A stretch of 64,000 nt of DNA from Metaphire vulgaris (GCA_018105865.1 CM030872.1:6319016-6383015); one strand, 5' to 3'. Positions 32,953 through 43,640 are shown, counted from the stretch's first letter. A program made the numbers and translations. Notes: generated from the sequence alone by a model not told the origin.

Positions 32953-33388
32953 GCTTCACCACAACAACTATACACCCAACCAGGAATACCCCCACCCAGC
33001 CCCAGCCAGACCCCACAACCAAAACAGAAGAGTAGACCCACAGCATTTTTACCAGGAAGCAGAAACACTCTGGCCCAGCGCAAACCCCCACTCGAATTAC
33101 CCCTTGACACAGCATTACTTCGACCCCTACTACAGGCAGCACACCCCAATACCCCCTGTCTACCCCATCTACCCCCAGCAGCACCCAGAGGCATTTAACA
33201 CTGCCCCCAATCATTTCGTAACAAACCAGCCGCTTCAAAATCATAATCCTGGCCTCCGTCGACCATTGCAAAGGACACAATTAAATGAAATAACACCACC
33301 ACAGGGGCACAACACCATGTCCAGTGATCTCAACAATCCTCTCCCAAATCAATTCACAAGGCACGGAGCATCGCCCCCCATATGAGAA

Positions 33389-34286
33389 AGAGACCTAGAA
33401 GATAGAAGAGCGCCAGGTAAGCACTTTACGCTGCATCCAGACAGTTACGATGGATCGACAGAAGTCGAAAGCTTCATCAGAAAATTTGAAATCGTCGCCA
33501 AACATAATCAATGGAATCAAGGTGAGAAAATTGTTTTTCTCCAATGTAGTCTTCATAAAGAAGCTCAGAACCTCCTGTGGGAGTATGGTGCCAGCCCCGA
33601 CATAATTTACGGAGTTAATAGATAAGCTTAGACAAAGATTTGGCTCCACCAATAGATCAGCCACCCACAGATCAGAATTAAATCTTAGACGCCAACGTCC
33701 CAAAGAATCACTCCGAGATTTAATGCAGGATTTGAAAAGACTAGCTACTCTAGCGTACCCAGGAAATCACGGTAAAGCCACAGATTTAATCCTTTTACAT
33801 GCCTTTGTTAATGCATTATCCGATAGAAAATTAGCCTTCCATATCAGACAACAAGAGGTAGAGTCCATTGATCAGGCATATTCTCAAGCGATAAAATATC
33901 AGGCTTATAGGGAAATGTGCGAGGAAGAAGAAGCAGACCATAGGCACAAACCCTATCGGAATGTGCGTGGCACTACAGATGAAACCCCCCCCGCTCAATC
34001 CCTCATTTTTGAATTAGAAGAGAGACTGAAATCTCAAAAACAAGAATTTGAGTCCTGGAGAGCCGCTGCTGAACGCAGAATAGAATACTTAGAGGCCCTA
34101 TTGCCCCCTTCCAAGCGCCCTGTAATGAATGTCACCACGAATTTCATCGTCCCAGACAAACACAGATGCTTTACTAACCCAACGACCCGTCCTGATAATG
34201 ACCAAAGCAAGCAAGCCGTCCCCTCACCCCTCACTAATGACACTAAACCCGAGGCCGTCCAAACCCTTCTCCATGTTCCCCGCTAA
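33389..34286 (+). pseudogene. Gypsy gag (frameshifted)
   Basis: The first frame reads 'HFTLHPDSYDGSTEVESFIR', 'KFEIVAKHNQWNQGEKIVFL' and 'LHKEAQNLLW', then hits a stop. The second continues 'LRQRFGSTNRSATHRSELNL', 'RQRPKESLRDLMQDLKRLA' and 'LSDRKLAFHIRQ', the Retrotrans_gag core; the break is near 33615. After 33950 the protein becomes a charged coiled coil ('FELEERLKSQKQEFESWRAA'). A CCHC zinc knuckle is not seen. Gag forms the particle that packages the element RNA. Confidence 0.8.
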
Positions 34287-35271
34287 AAGTGACCCCAGTC
34301 ACACTATTAGTGCCAGCCGTGCCAAATTCAATACAGCGGAACATCGTGAGTGTCACCCCGAGGCAAGCCATAAATCTCGAGCCCCGCCCGCGGAAATCAA
34401 GGTCTGCTCCTTTTATGTGAAGATAATGATAGGTGGACACGAACATTGGGCATTAATTGACTCCGGCTTTCAATCTTCAATAATCCCCCATAAGAAGACC
34501 CGAGGCCTTCGCATTGAAAAATCCAGTAAGATTTTAAAAGCAGCTAATGAATCGACCATTAAAGTCCTTGGCGAAATTAATACGTGGATTTCCCTCAGCC
34601 ACAATTCGACCTCCAGAATCAAATTCATAGTATCTGACGCTGTCCCCGAAATCATCATAGGAACCGATTTCCTCCTGAGACACAACTGCCACCTGGACCT
34701 AAGCAAAAATCTGATGACCCTAGGCTCCCTCTCCATACCCCTTCATAGAAGAAGTGACAGACCGGGTGTGAATAAAATTATAGCAGTAGAAGAAATCACG
34801 CTGAAACCACGCTCTATACGACTCATCAAGTCCCAAATCTTAATAGGCAAGAAAAACAACACTTCAGCAGGAGTTTGGCTCCTCGACAATGTAGAAGTTA
34901 AGCCGGGCATTTATGTAGCAAGATCCCGACATTCCCCGGAGGAACCCTTTATCACGGCCCAAATCATCAACACTAGTAAGGAAGCCTTCACGACTAAACC
35001 CAATTTGAAACTAGGCAAATTGGCCCCAGTAGAAACAACTTCCCCTTTGACCGAAATCGACACAAGTATCCCCGAATGGACCGCAAGAATGAAGCATAAG
35101 ATAGACACAGGATGGAATAGCCGTTCGCCCTCGATAGACCCTGCTGCCTTGCAAGAGAATAGAGCATTCGCCATCGGTCCTAATTATCGCAACATTTCAA
35201 GTCAAGCGCCCTCCCTACCTCGCAGACTGTATCATTGCCGATTTCTGACACCTGCAGCACCCCTGTATTAA
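34129..35271 (+). pseudogene. Gypsy retropepsin and downstream pol fragment
   Basis: 380 open codons overlapping the gag 3' end in another frame, the usual gag/pol arrangement. At about residues 95-165, 'HWALIDSGFQSSIIP' gives the catalytic D-S-G of a retroviral-type aspartic protease and 'EIIIGTDFLLRHNCHLD' gives the second conserved ILG-like motif. Residues after about 180 read as beta-rich linker ('KPRSIRLIKSQI', 'VKPGIYVARS') that normally precedes reverse transcriptase. The reverse transcriptase never follows; the frame ends at 35271. Maturation protease by family; element defective. Confidence 0.8.
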
Positions 35272-36453
35272 TGAGCCTCCCCGCCCCAGTGCTGCACTCG
35301 CCGCCCCTCTCGCAGCGCGGAGGTGAAGAATGAGAGATACATAGGCTCATCCCCCTTATCGCCCTTAGAACCAACTAACAGATTACGCTCTGTTGAGACT
35401 GAAGAAAATCCTCCCCTCCTCTCCTTGATCGCCCTAAAATACATCAGCATGCAGGTTACGTCCTGCCGATACTGAGAAACCCCTACCTCCTCCCTAAATC
35501 GTCCTAGTCAATCTGTATCTTATGCCAGCACTCAGAGCACATCGTGAGGATGCTGTGGAAAAGTATGGTTGCCCAATACCCAGTATCACCCCTTCCCTTC
35601 TGCAAACAGGTTACGTCCTGTCGATATTGAGGTCCTAGTTTTGTTTTCATGGCTCAGCCAAGCGCTGCTGTTCAGTAGGAACTCGGAACAGAGATAAATA
35701 GCCATGCGCCCATATAAACCTGGCGATCTAACATTTAGAGAGTCCCCTCTCACATCTAAAACTATGTTACAGACATCCAATATGGATGGATCGCCTCTAT
35801 CATTGATAGGTATTTCCTGTCCGACATGGGCGCACGTTGTCCTTTGTACATTTACGCCCCACTAGTGAGCTCCTAACGCCGCAGTACCCGGCGAATCGTC
35901 CCTCCCTCCCACCTTATGCAGTTAGCATTAACGGTCGCCTTATTGCACCATAGACGTATTTAAAGCGTAGTTACTGTACATAGTCGTAAAACAAATCAAA
36001 TGGACCATTAACTCTCCCCTTGTCTCTCGTTTACGGAGCAAGAGAAAACCCCTCCGCATTTTAAATATTTTGGATCCGATCAATTTATTGCGAGGCCTCC
36101 GCCTCTACAATTGATGGGTAAGTCCAGCCATAGATGTATCTAGATCGGTAGAAGGCGCCAAATCACGCCCTGTGTATCGAGTAGATCTCCTGCTAGAATT
36201 AGCATGTAGTTTAGCCGCATCAACCTACCAAATCACCTGCCCTCGCTGCTAGTATCATACCAAGCCCCGCTCCTGTCACAATTAGGACATCCATCAGATC
36301 CTGAGCCTCGCCATCGTTATAGCAATTCGAGTCTGGTATCCTTCCAGTTCGTTCCCCATTATATGCAGTACGTTATGGCCACTTCAGCACACAAGTGAGC
36401 ACGCTTCCTCGCACATATAGGTATATAGTAATGGATAGGTCCCCACCTTTCCT
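35272..36453. other. Degenerate interior of the LTR element
   Basis: No pol motifs in any frame. Short repeats such as 'CAGGTTACGTCCTG-CGATA' (35450, 35605) suggest rearrangement. The reverse transcriptase and integrase were probably deleted or scrambled here. Confidence 0.5.
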
Positions 36454-36780
36454 GTGTTAGTTGTTCTTCAAAGACTAACTATTTCATTTATTGTGTCTCT
36501 ATTTAGTTATGTTCGCGCTCGTGTTAAGCGAAGAATGCAATCGAGAAGAGCTCTGGCTCATCTGCAAGCCATCGAACCGGTGCCTATGATGAATCTCCAA
36601 TCAACCGCAACGACGCTCCGCCCTCCCCGCGCAAGTAGAGCGTCCAGCCCGATTGTCGATCTCAATTCCTACTCCACCCCTTCTCCTGGACCAGTCAACG
36701 CAAACGGACCATCACTGCTAGCAGAATCTGTCTCTTCATCTGCGTATATTCCTAGCCAATCCTCTCATGCCGAAGCATGA
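36454..36780 (+). CDS. ORF near the 3' LTR, possible envelope-type C-terminus
   Basis: 108 codons with a hydrophobic start ('RLTISFIVSLFSYV'), a basic stop-transfer cluster ('RARVKRRMQSRRA'), and a Ser/Pro-rich tail ('RPPRASRASSP', 'STPSPGPVNANGP'). Position just before the polypurine tract and the membrane-anchor-plus-tail layout resemble the end of an env-like third ORF seen in some Gypsy elements. No ATG begins it and no ectodomain is seen. It may equally be an unrelated frame. Confidence 0.3.
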   Translation: MLVVLQRLTISFIVSLFSYVRARVKRRMQSRRALAHLQAIEPVPMMNLQSTATTLRPPRASRASSPIVDLNSYSTPSPGPVNANGPSLLAESVSSSAYIPSQSSHAEA

Positions 36781-36989
36781 AAAAGACATTGATTTTACGT
36801 CGAAAGCGACAAAATCACTGTAGAACTTTAAATGTCGCTATTCGGTAGAACTTGTAGAAATGAACGATTTTGGAGCATTGTAGCCATTTTTTTGGCAGGC
36901 TCCTCTTTTTTACATATAGCAGAACTTTACAATAGATGCATATTATTATTATTATTTTACTTCTGCATCCGGCGCCAAGATAGTCTCTA

Positions 36990-37015
36990 GCCCCCCCCCC
37001 CCGAATTAGAGGGAG
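36990..37015 (+). other. Poly-C run and polypurine tract
   Basis: A 14-base C run, then GAATTAGAGGGAG immediately ahead of the right LTR; the purine stretch is the likely plus-strand primer. Confidence 0.55.
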
Positions 37016-37605
37016 TGTTACGGTTTTAGAGTCCCCCTTTGCCCCGCTGCCCATTTCCCAGCTGCTTCCCCTCCAGTTGGCCGAACGGCGACTCTTGGCC
37101 CTGTGGAGCGCTTGCCCGTGGGCCCAAGGGAGAAATGCGCTACGTAGCGGCCAGCTACTATAAAAACCCCAAACAGACGACATTCAAGGCTTTTTCGGAG
37201 GTTTCGTGAGTCTGCTGATCCTCTTCTGGGAGTCGCCTTCATTGGGTCCTGCGCCCCTGAACGCTTATGCAGTAAGTCGCTATTTTCATTGCCCCGTTTA
37301 TCCTCCCTCCAGAGACTATCCTGAGCCCGCATTCAGTATTATCGATTCCGTAGCTCTATTTTAGTTATATCCTTACAATAAAATCTATTTGTGGAAGACC
37401 TTTGTTTTCTCTAGCTAGGAGTCGTGGAGTTTTCCCCATAATCATTCTTCCTTGTCCCTGTCGCTTGCCTCAACGGAAGCGCCTTACCCAGCCTTCCACT
37501 CAGCCATCGCCGTAAGAAGTAGGAGTTGTAAACTGACCATCCTGGTAGATTCCGGTTTCCTCACTCCCATCCTACCCCTATCTTACCCTACCCAATCCCG
37601 TAACA
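37016..37605 (+). repeat. Right LTR, complete
   Basis: 590 bp, TGTTACGG...CCCGTAACA with inverted ends. TATAAAA at 37159-37165 and AATAAA at 37377-37382 define promoter and polyadenylation sites. Confidence 0.9.
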
Positions 37606-38099
37606 CTCATAGTCATTATAGTTACCCCTAGACTTAGTTGACGAGCAGTTCCGAGCTGCCATGGTGCGAATTAGTTGCAATGTATTGAATGATGTCATGC
37701 ATTGTTTACATTCTGCAAAATGGCTAGGGCAAAGAAAAGCATTTTCGATGAAATTTGTGTGTAAACAAAAAATATGTTAAAATGACCAAAGAACGTATAA
37801 CGTGCACAGGCAATGAACCTATGCTCGTAACTGAGAGTGCTTGTTGTTTAGATCTTCTTAGTATAGTTTAAATCTTTTTAGTCAGATGCTGGCAGTGCTT
37901 TTCTCTGTAAGTGGGCACATAAACTGTTTAAAAGTTTTCATTGATGGTCAAATGGGATATATAATGAAGCAATATAATTTGAGAAGAAGTCCCTTAAACT
38001 GTACAAAAACGACGATATCATGTGGTACCTTTTGCAGTTATACGACTCACACGTACTGTAATTATTGTTTGCACCCCGTCGCCGCCGATTAAGTCCATG
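37606..38099. other. Unassigned
   Basis: A 68-codon frame at 37886-38092 could be the N-terminus of the next element but has no diagnostic motif. Confidence 0.25.
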
Positions 38100-39100
38100 C
38101 TACCGCCGGTGATACAGCAGTCAAATGCTGCCGCTGAACCTCAGAGCGGTCTACGTCAAACACGAAATTCGGTTTCAGCAGGGTATATTTGGCTACAGAA
38201 GACCTGGTTTCATATAAAGCATCGACTCAACTTTGTGCAGTCGGCAACTTCGTTGTACGTTGGAAAGGCCTTCTCTTCATGGGAGACCCACAATATGTCA
38301 GCCATCGTTTATCATCGCTTGACTCTGATCTTGAGAAACCTCATTCATCACTCAAACTACTTCGCCATGAACATGAATTATTAAGTACACGAACTTTGTC
38401 GGTGTCTACTATAAAGTCAAAAACAAGACTGTTTCAGTTCTATACAAATATGCCAGATTTTGCAGTTTTTGATGCTGTTCGCGAGTATCTTGAAAGCCGA
38501 CTCAGAAATGGATTAAACACAATTCAACGGTGGAGAGGAGTCAAAGTATCATGTGGAATTGGATCGACAGCTGAATTACAAAACAGCATGCCAAACAATC
38601 AGATTGCAGCAAACTGCCATTTGAGGAAGAATTGCTTATTGTACTGGTGAAGCTTAGACTGGACGTATGAATATCAAATCTGGCATCTAAGTTTGGTCTT
38701 ATTTTGAAGATTATTACGACTTTGCTTGTCTTTCTCACTACTGAATTAAAGGCTTTGCTTGAGATGGCTGACTGTGGACCTGCTGTTGATGGTGTGCCTA
38801 GTGTGTATCGTAATGTGTCAGATTTGTTCATTGTAATTGCTTGCACAGAGCTTATGCTGTAAAAGTGCTCTGACTTGCAAGAGTGGAAAGAAACGTTTTC
38901 ATATTACAAGCATCACGACACAGCTAAGTTTCTTCTTGGAATGTCTCCCAAACTATTTGTCAATTATGTGTCTCAGGCTTGGGGTGGAAGGGCATCTGAT
39001 AAGCATATTACTATGCTCGACTCAAAGTTACAGCGAACTCATCAATCCTGGTTCCATTCTTTTGTCGAGCTATTTAACACGGGCGGTGAATCGCATTGAA
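38100..39100 (+). pseudogene. ISL2EU/Harbinger-type DDE_4 transposase relic
   Basis: The frame at 38189-38650 holds 'LSTRTLSVSTIKSKTRLFQF' and 'YTNMPDFAVFDAVREYLE', the N-terminal signature of ISL2EU-like transposases. After decay the frames resume with 'FIVIACTEL' (about 38827), 'YYKHHDTAKFLLGMSPKLFV' and 'VSQAWGGRASDKHIT' (about 38970-39010). In the family the first block reads 'I-D-C-T-E', so the catalytic Asp is Ala here; 'GGRASDK' keeps the second Asp. Several stops. DNA cut-and-paste enzyme by family, inactive copy. Confidence 0.75.
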
Positions 39101-39984
39101 GGGACAATCAGTGCATTTCCAGAGGTGACAAGAGCTGTGTACTGGACTGGGCAAGGTCGGTGTTCTACAGGGAGGAGGGAGCGAGGTGGTTCTTCAGTCT
39201 ATCAAATGCATAAACTAGTGCTTTTCTAACTCTAGAAAGCAAGTGCAAGCCATTATTTCATTTGATACATAAAATATGCATATTTTGTCTTTAGCATTAA
39301 ATTAGCCTCTTTGATGGAGGCATTGTACAAATTTGAAGTTACCACATTGGAGCAAATATTTATTTTAAGTATTCATGCAAATTTCTAAGTAAGCTTAGTC
39401 ATTATGTTTGCTATGTTTAAGTTTATATGTTACACGGACTCTCACTAAATCGCCTCCTCTCAGGCCGATCACTATGAGGGAATCTACGGGACGTAGCAGT
39501 GAGGGAATGTCGAGAAGGGAGGCAAACAATTACTCATAAGCTCCGCCTACCCATAGTAACCATTGCTGCAAAATACGTGTCCATTGCTGTAAAATACATA
39601 TCGATCATTCAATAGCATGTCCATATATAAAATCTTTACGTAGTCGTTGTTGCAAGTGTTTCACATTAATGTTAAAAGCTTGTAGTAACAAGGTTTGAAA
39701 TTGTTTATTGTAGAAAATGCTGAAGAAAAATGAGAAAATGCAAGACAATAGAATGAGAGAAATTGAAAAGTGTGTTAAAGAAGGCGAGCGTGCGGCGGCA
39801 GTTTCAAACGAAGAAAAGAGAGGCTCACGGAAGGCTTCAACAAACTTTTCAGTCATTGGTTAAGTTCTTCAATGTTGCAATTGAGTCAAATAATATAACA
39901 TTTAGTATTTTTTAATTTATATCCGCCCGAATGTGGTGTTGTTACAGAACCGTAGAAGACCCATTTCTTTTGTTGTCACATTAT
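39101..39984. other. Unassigned, with a candidate exon at 39715-39857
   Basis: The segment after TTTATTGTAG (39714) reads 'MLKKNEKMQDNRMREIEKC', 'VKEGERAAAVSNEEKRG' and ends at a GTTAAG donor-like site. The charged composition and the flanking AG/GT signals fit an internal exon, but no gene is identified. The rest is AT-rich. Confidence 0.25.
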
Positions 39985-39988
39985 TTAA

Positions 39989-40115
39989 CCCTTTAACGGG
40001 CAGCGACGTTTATAAACGTCGGCAGGAAGTGGTAACGAAACGGGCAGCGACGTTTATAAACGTTGCGCCACTTCAAAGGCTATTCACGAACGGGCAGCGC
40101 CGTCTATAAACGTTC
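39989..40115 (+). repeat. piggyBac 5' TIR and three subterminal repeats
   Basis: ACGGGCAGCGACGTTTATAAACGT appears at 39996 and 40039, with a third form ACGGGCAGCGCCGTCTATAAACGT at 40089. ACGTTTATAAACGT is a perfect 14-bp palindrome, suited to dimer binding; transposase-binding sites are the likely role. Confidence 0.75.
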
Positions 40116-40265
40116 TTCAATGGAATATCGCTTTAGTTATTATCCATTCGCAAGATGGCAGCTCTCTTTTAGCTAGTGTGGCCTCTATAAGCGAAAAGAA
40201 TATATTTTAAGTGACCGAGGGGTCGGATTTTGACCAGCATTCATTTTGTCCTTGGTCAAGGTGAA

Positions 40266-41963
40266 GATGGCTTCGAGGAAGCGTGGGCCAACTCTGTCTT
40301 GCGCTGAAGTGCGCCGCCTGCTGGAAGAGTCGGACGATTCAGATGTCTACGACAGTGAGTCAGAAGTGGATGACTCGGAGGCTGAAGCTGACGATCTGGT
40401 AATCGCCGACAACGACGACAGCGAAGGCAGCGACGAACGACAACGGTGGTACAGTATCCTCTGATACTAGTAATTTTGCTTGGGGTGATACTCCCAGACG
40501 CATTCCTGTCAGACTTGCTTTTACAGGTACCCCTGGTAGGAATGCAGTCATATCAGACACTAAAGATGTCTTGCAGTATTTGAGACATTTCTAACTACTT
40601 CAATGTTAGAGATGATTGTACTGGAGACTAACAGGCGAGCAGAGCAACTGCAGCAGGCCCCCTTGAAATCCAGAGCTAGACTTAGGCACTGGGGGGATGT
40701 AGATGTCGATGAACTGCTAGTTTTCTTGTCCTTGATACTTTACCAAGGAATTCTTCACAAGCCTACCCTGGAAATGTACTGGACCAAAAATCCTCTATTT
40801 CAAACACCTTATGTGGCCAAAATTATGAGTGAGAGGAGGTACAAATTGTTGACACAGTGCTTGCATTTTGTCAACAATTTGACTCTGCCCAGTACATATC
40901 CAAGTAAAGGCGATAAATCCTTTGCCAAAATAAGACCCTTCTATGATTCAGTGATTCAACAATTTAGTTCAGTCTATATTCCGGAACAGGATATAGCAAT
41001 TGATGAATCACTGATGCTGTGGAAGGGTCGCCTGGCATTCAAGCAATACATTCCCCTCAAGAGAGCCAGGTTTGGAATAAAGTCCTATGCCCTGTGCGAA
41101 TGTAGCACAGGGTACATTTGGAATGCACTAATCCATACTGGGTCTAGTATGGAATTAGTTGACTCCCCGGATAATTTGATCTCCTCCAAATTGGTCTTGA
41201 CCCTGGCAAAGGATTTACTTGGTAAAGGATATACCATTTTCATGGACAATTGGTACTCCTCGCCTGTTCTGTACCGACATCTTCGGTCCCAAAATACCGA
41301 TGCTGTTGGTACGGTGAGGAGAAACAGGAAAAACATGCCACCTGGACTTGATAAAAAAATCAAGAAGGGGGGAACGGTGGCATGTTTTTGCCACGACCTT
41401 ATGGCCATGCTATGACCACGGTTGAAACACACCGTGGTGTCGAAGTGCAAAAACCTGTTGTTGTTGTAAGTTACAACAACAACATGGGTGGTGTAGACCG
41501 CGCGGACCAAATGCTGACCTCGTATCCCATTGAGCGTAAGCGGATCAAGATCTGGTATAAAAAGCAGTTCACTCATCTTCTCAGCCAGATGGTCCTCAAT
41601 GCGTACATCTTGTACAAGAAAGACAATCCGGGTGAGAAGATGGGTCATCTACAATTCAGGATTAGACTGGTCGAACGGTTGCTGGAAGCTCACCATAAGC
41701 CCGAACAATCCCGCCAGCAACCCGGGCGACCGTCCCTTGATGATGCCAACCCGCTGCGGTTGACTGCTCGCCATCTCCCCGAGTCGATTCCATCAACCGA
41801 GGGGGACAAACAACCTCAACGTCGGTGCAGAGTCTGCTCTAGCCAAAAAAATGATAAGGGGAAAGCTTTGAGGAAGGATACTCGGTATCACTGTCCAGAT
41901 TGCGATGTTCCTCTATGCATCGAACCGTGCTTTAAAATATTTCACACCAAGCTGAATTACTAG
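40266..41963 (+). pseudogene. piggyBac transposase (PGBD-like), frameshifted
   Basis: Starts at an ATG with an acidic leader ('ESDDSDVYDSESEVDDSEAE'). The core (40603-41415) runs 'ETNRRAEQLQQ', 'DELLVFLSLILYQGI', 'YWTKNPLF'. All three catalytic Asp motifs survive: 'IAIDESLMLWKGR' (about 40990), 'IFMDNWYSSP' (about 41240), and 'MGGVDRADQM' (about 41485). The C-terminal cross-brace zinc finger reads 'RRCRVCSS', 'YHCPDCDVPLC', 'CFKIFH'. Breaks: a frameshift near 40440, stops near 40590, and a deletion of about 50 bp near 41385 relative to copy 2. DNA cut-and-paste at TTAA by family. Confidence 0.9.
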
Positions 41964-42002
41964 TACCATAGGTATTGTATCACCCGAGTGCGTCGCCGAA
42001 AT

Positions 42003-42045
42003 GGTCCTTTTCAGGGCCGCCCACTAAATGGTCCTTTTCAGGGCC
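42003..42045 (+). promoter_or_regulatory. Two tandem histone-type 3' stem-loops
   Basis: GGTCCTTTTCAGGGCC occurs at 42003-42018 and 42030-42045, exactly 27 bp apart. Each gives a 6-bp stem (one G-T pair) and a TTTC loop, fitting the replication-dependent histone mRNA 3' stem-loop GGYYCTTYT-x-AGRRCC. The first is flanked by GAAAT and GCCCA, close to the usual A-rich 5' flank and ACCCA. It begins 39 nt after the transposase stop codon, the normal spacing in histone genes. A purine-rich 'GCTGAAAGGAAGC' lies downstream where a U7 snRNA site would be. Confidence 0.7.
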
Positions 42046-42116
42046 GCCAAAATGTGCTGAAAGGAAGCATGTTACGAACGCACTGTGCCATAGTCTAATT
42101 TTCATTTGTTTTTGTA

Positions 42117-42121
42117 TGTAC

Positions 42122-42152
<31 letters not shown>

Positions 42153-42175
42153 TGTATTTATGTAAGTTTATGTCA
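42117..42175. repeat. (ATGT)n microsatellite
   Basis: Run of GTATGTAT repeats inside the piggyBac 3' region. Confidence 0.85.
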
Positions 42176-42267
42176 TGTTTATGACTATGTTTGGTTTTAT
42201 TTGTCAGATTTCCAGATGTTTGAGAAATTCTCACTTCTGCAAAGGATGCACGTCACGTCACTTCTAC

Positions 42268-43260
42268 CGTAAGAAACCTAATAAATCCACCAAATTGGGT
42301 CCGATCTTCAAAACTTTTGAAGCTATCTGTTCCCAAGACACCCACCTCCAACTTTGCCACTGAACATATGAGGTCATCTCTGAAAAAAATTTTTATTGAC
42401 CATTGAAGTAAATTTTGGGGTTCATATTTTGGCCCGTAGGGGGGCCCAACCCCCGAAATTTCTTTTTCGGCACGAATGGATGGTAAGTACAATAAAAATG
42501 CTAAAGAATGATGTAAACCACATCTTTCTAGCTTCTATATAGCCTGTTACCTTGTGTGTTTCAGATTTCCAAATTCTCGCTAAAAAATGCAATTCGTCGA
42601 TCAACTGGAGCTTGGTGTAAAAACCTAATAAATCCACCAAATTGGGTCCGATCTTCAAAATTTTTGAAGCTATCTGTTCCCAAGACACCCACCTCCAACT
42701 TTGCCACTGAACATATGAGGGTCATCTCTGAAAAAAATTTTTATTGACCATTGAAGTAAATTTTTGGGGGGGTTCATATTTTGGCCCGTAGGGGGGCCCA
42801 ACCCCCGAAATTTCTTTTTCGGCACGAATGGATGGTAAGTACAATAAAAATGCTAAAGAATGATGTAAACCACATCTTTCTAGCTTCTATATAGCCTGTT
42901 ACCTTGTGTGTTTCAGATTTCCAAATTCTCGCTAAAAAATGCAATTCGTCGATCAACTGGAGCTTGGTGTAAAAACCTAATAAATCCACCAAATTGGGTC
43001 CGATCTTCAAAATTTTTGAAGCTATCTGTTCCCAAGACACCCACCTCCAACTTTGCCGCTGAACCTAGAGGGGTCATCACTGAAAAATTTTTGCTATTGT
43101 CCCCAGAACAAATTTTTTGGGAGGGGGTCCAATTTTGGGCTGTAGAGTGGGCCAAACCCCCAAAATTTTTTTTTGGCACGGATGGATGGAAAGTGCAAAG
43201 AAAATGCTAAACAACGGTGCAAACCGCATCTTTGTAGCTTCTATATAACCAGAATTATGG
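42268..43260 (+). repeat. ~354-bp subterminal repeat array of piggyBac element 1
   Basis: Unit starts (CACG-ATGGATGG) at 42471, 42823 and 43177, spaced 352 and 354 bp, with a partial unit at the left from 42268. Adjacent units are almost identical, implying recent expansion. Each unit contains GGTAAGTAC and, about 85 bp later, TGTGTTTCAG. Confidence 0.9.
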
Positions 43261-43369
43261 CAAGTTTAAAACGTACATGTTCACAGTTCATATGAACGCT
43301 TTTCCCAAAAATTAATTACCCCGATTGGTAACGTCTTGTAAAATTTAATTACCCCGGCTGTCAAGATCC

Positions 43370-43640
43370 ACACCTGTCTGTCAGTGATCGGCAATAGTCG
43401 GCGCGTGAAAGAACGAGGGCTCTAACCAGTTGTATCGCGGCTGCCGTTGAGATATACCTACGAACCTCTCTGATCATTCAAAGTTGTCGGAAGCACGAAC
43501 GGGTCACATTGGCAACTTGACCAGCAAACGTCAGCGTTTCGTCGAAGAGTACTCTGAGCAAGTGCACCTCTGTCGATGGCTGGACGTTAAACTCGTCCAG
43601 AGAAAGCTCTGAACGATCGATCAGATGCTTCCTCCTTGGA
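43370..43640 (-). pseudogene. CR1/L2-like LINE reverse transcriptase fragment
   Basis: On the minus strand the frame reads 'IDRSELSLDEFNVQPSTEVH', 'LLRVLFDETLTFAGQVANVT', then after a stop 'IREVRRYISTAAAIQLVRAL' and 'VLSRADYCRSL'. The last block matches the 'L-x-H-A-F-V-x-S-R-x-D-Y-C-N' motif after the polymerase domain in CR1/L2-type LINEs. One stop; GC-richer than the surroundings. It abuts the truncated piggyBac end. Confidence 0.7.

Larger units (their letters stand above)
32584..37605 (+). mobile_element. Ty3/Gypsy-like LTR retrotransposon, internally deleted
   Basis: Two LTR copies beginning TGTTACGGTTTTAGAGTCCC flank gag- and protease-coding DNA. The right LTR is complete and ends CCCGTAACA, an inverted match to its own start. 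CTCA directly flanks both outer ends (32580-32583 and 37606-37609), a 4-bp target duplication. By eye the shared ~365 bp of the two LTRs differ at about seven sites, so the insertion is fairly young. Reverse transcriptase, RNase H and integrase are missing, making it non-autonomous. Confidence 0.9.
39985..43368 (+). mobile_element. piggyBac element 1, nearly full length
   Basis: Starts at TTAA (39985-39988) with TIR CCCTTTAACGGGCAGCG, three subterminal repeats, a broken transposase (40266-41963), two histone-type stem-loops, and an array of ~354-bp units. The right side follows the pattern of the 16762 end ('GGTAACGTCTTGTAAAATTTAATTACCCC') but breaks at about 43365, before the terminal TTAA, where LINE sequence begins. 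Confidence 0.85.

Noticed and set aside
41085..41648. 187-codon minus-strand frame opposite piggyBac
   Set aside because: Shadow of the transposase coding frame; the plus strand carries all catalytic motifs.
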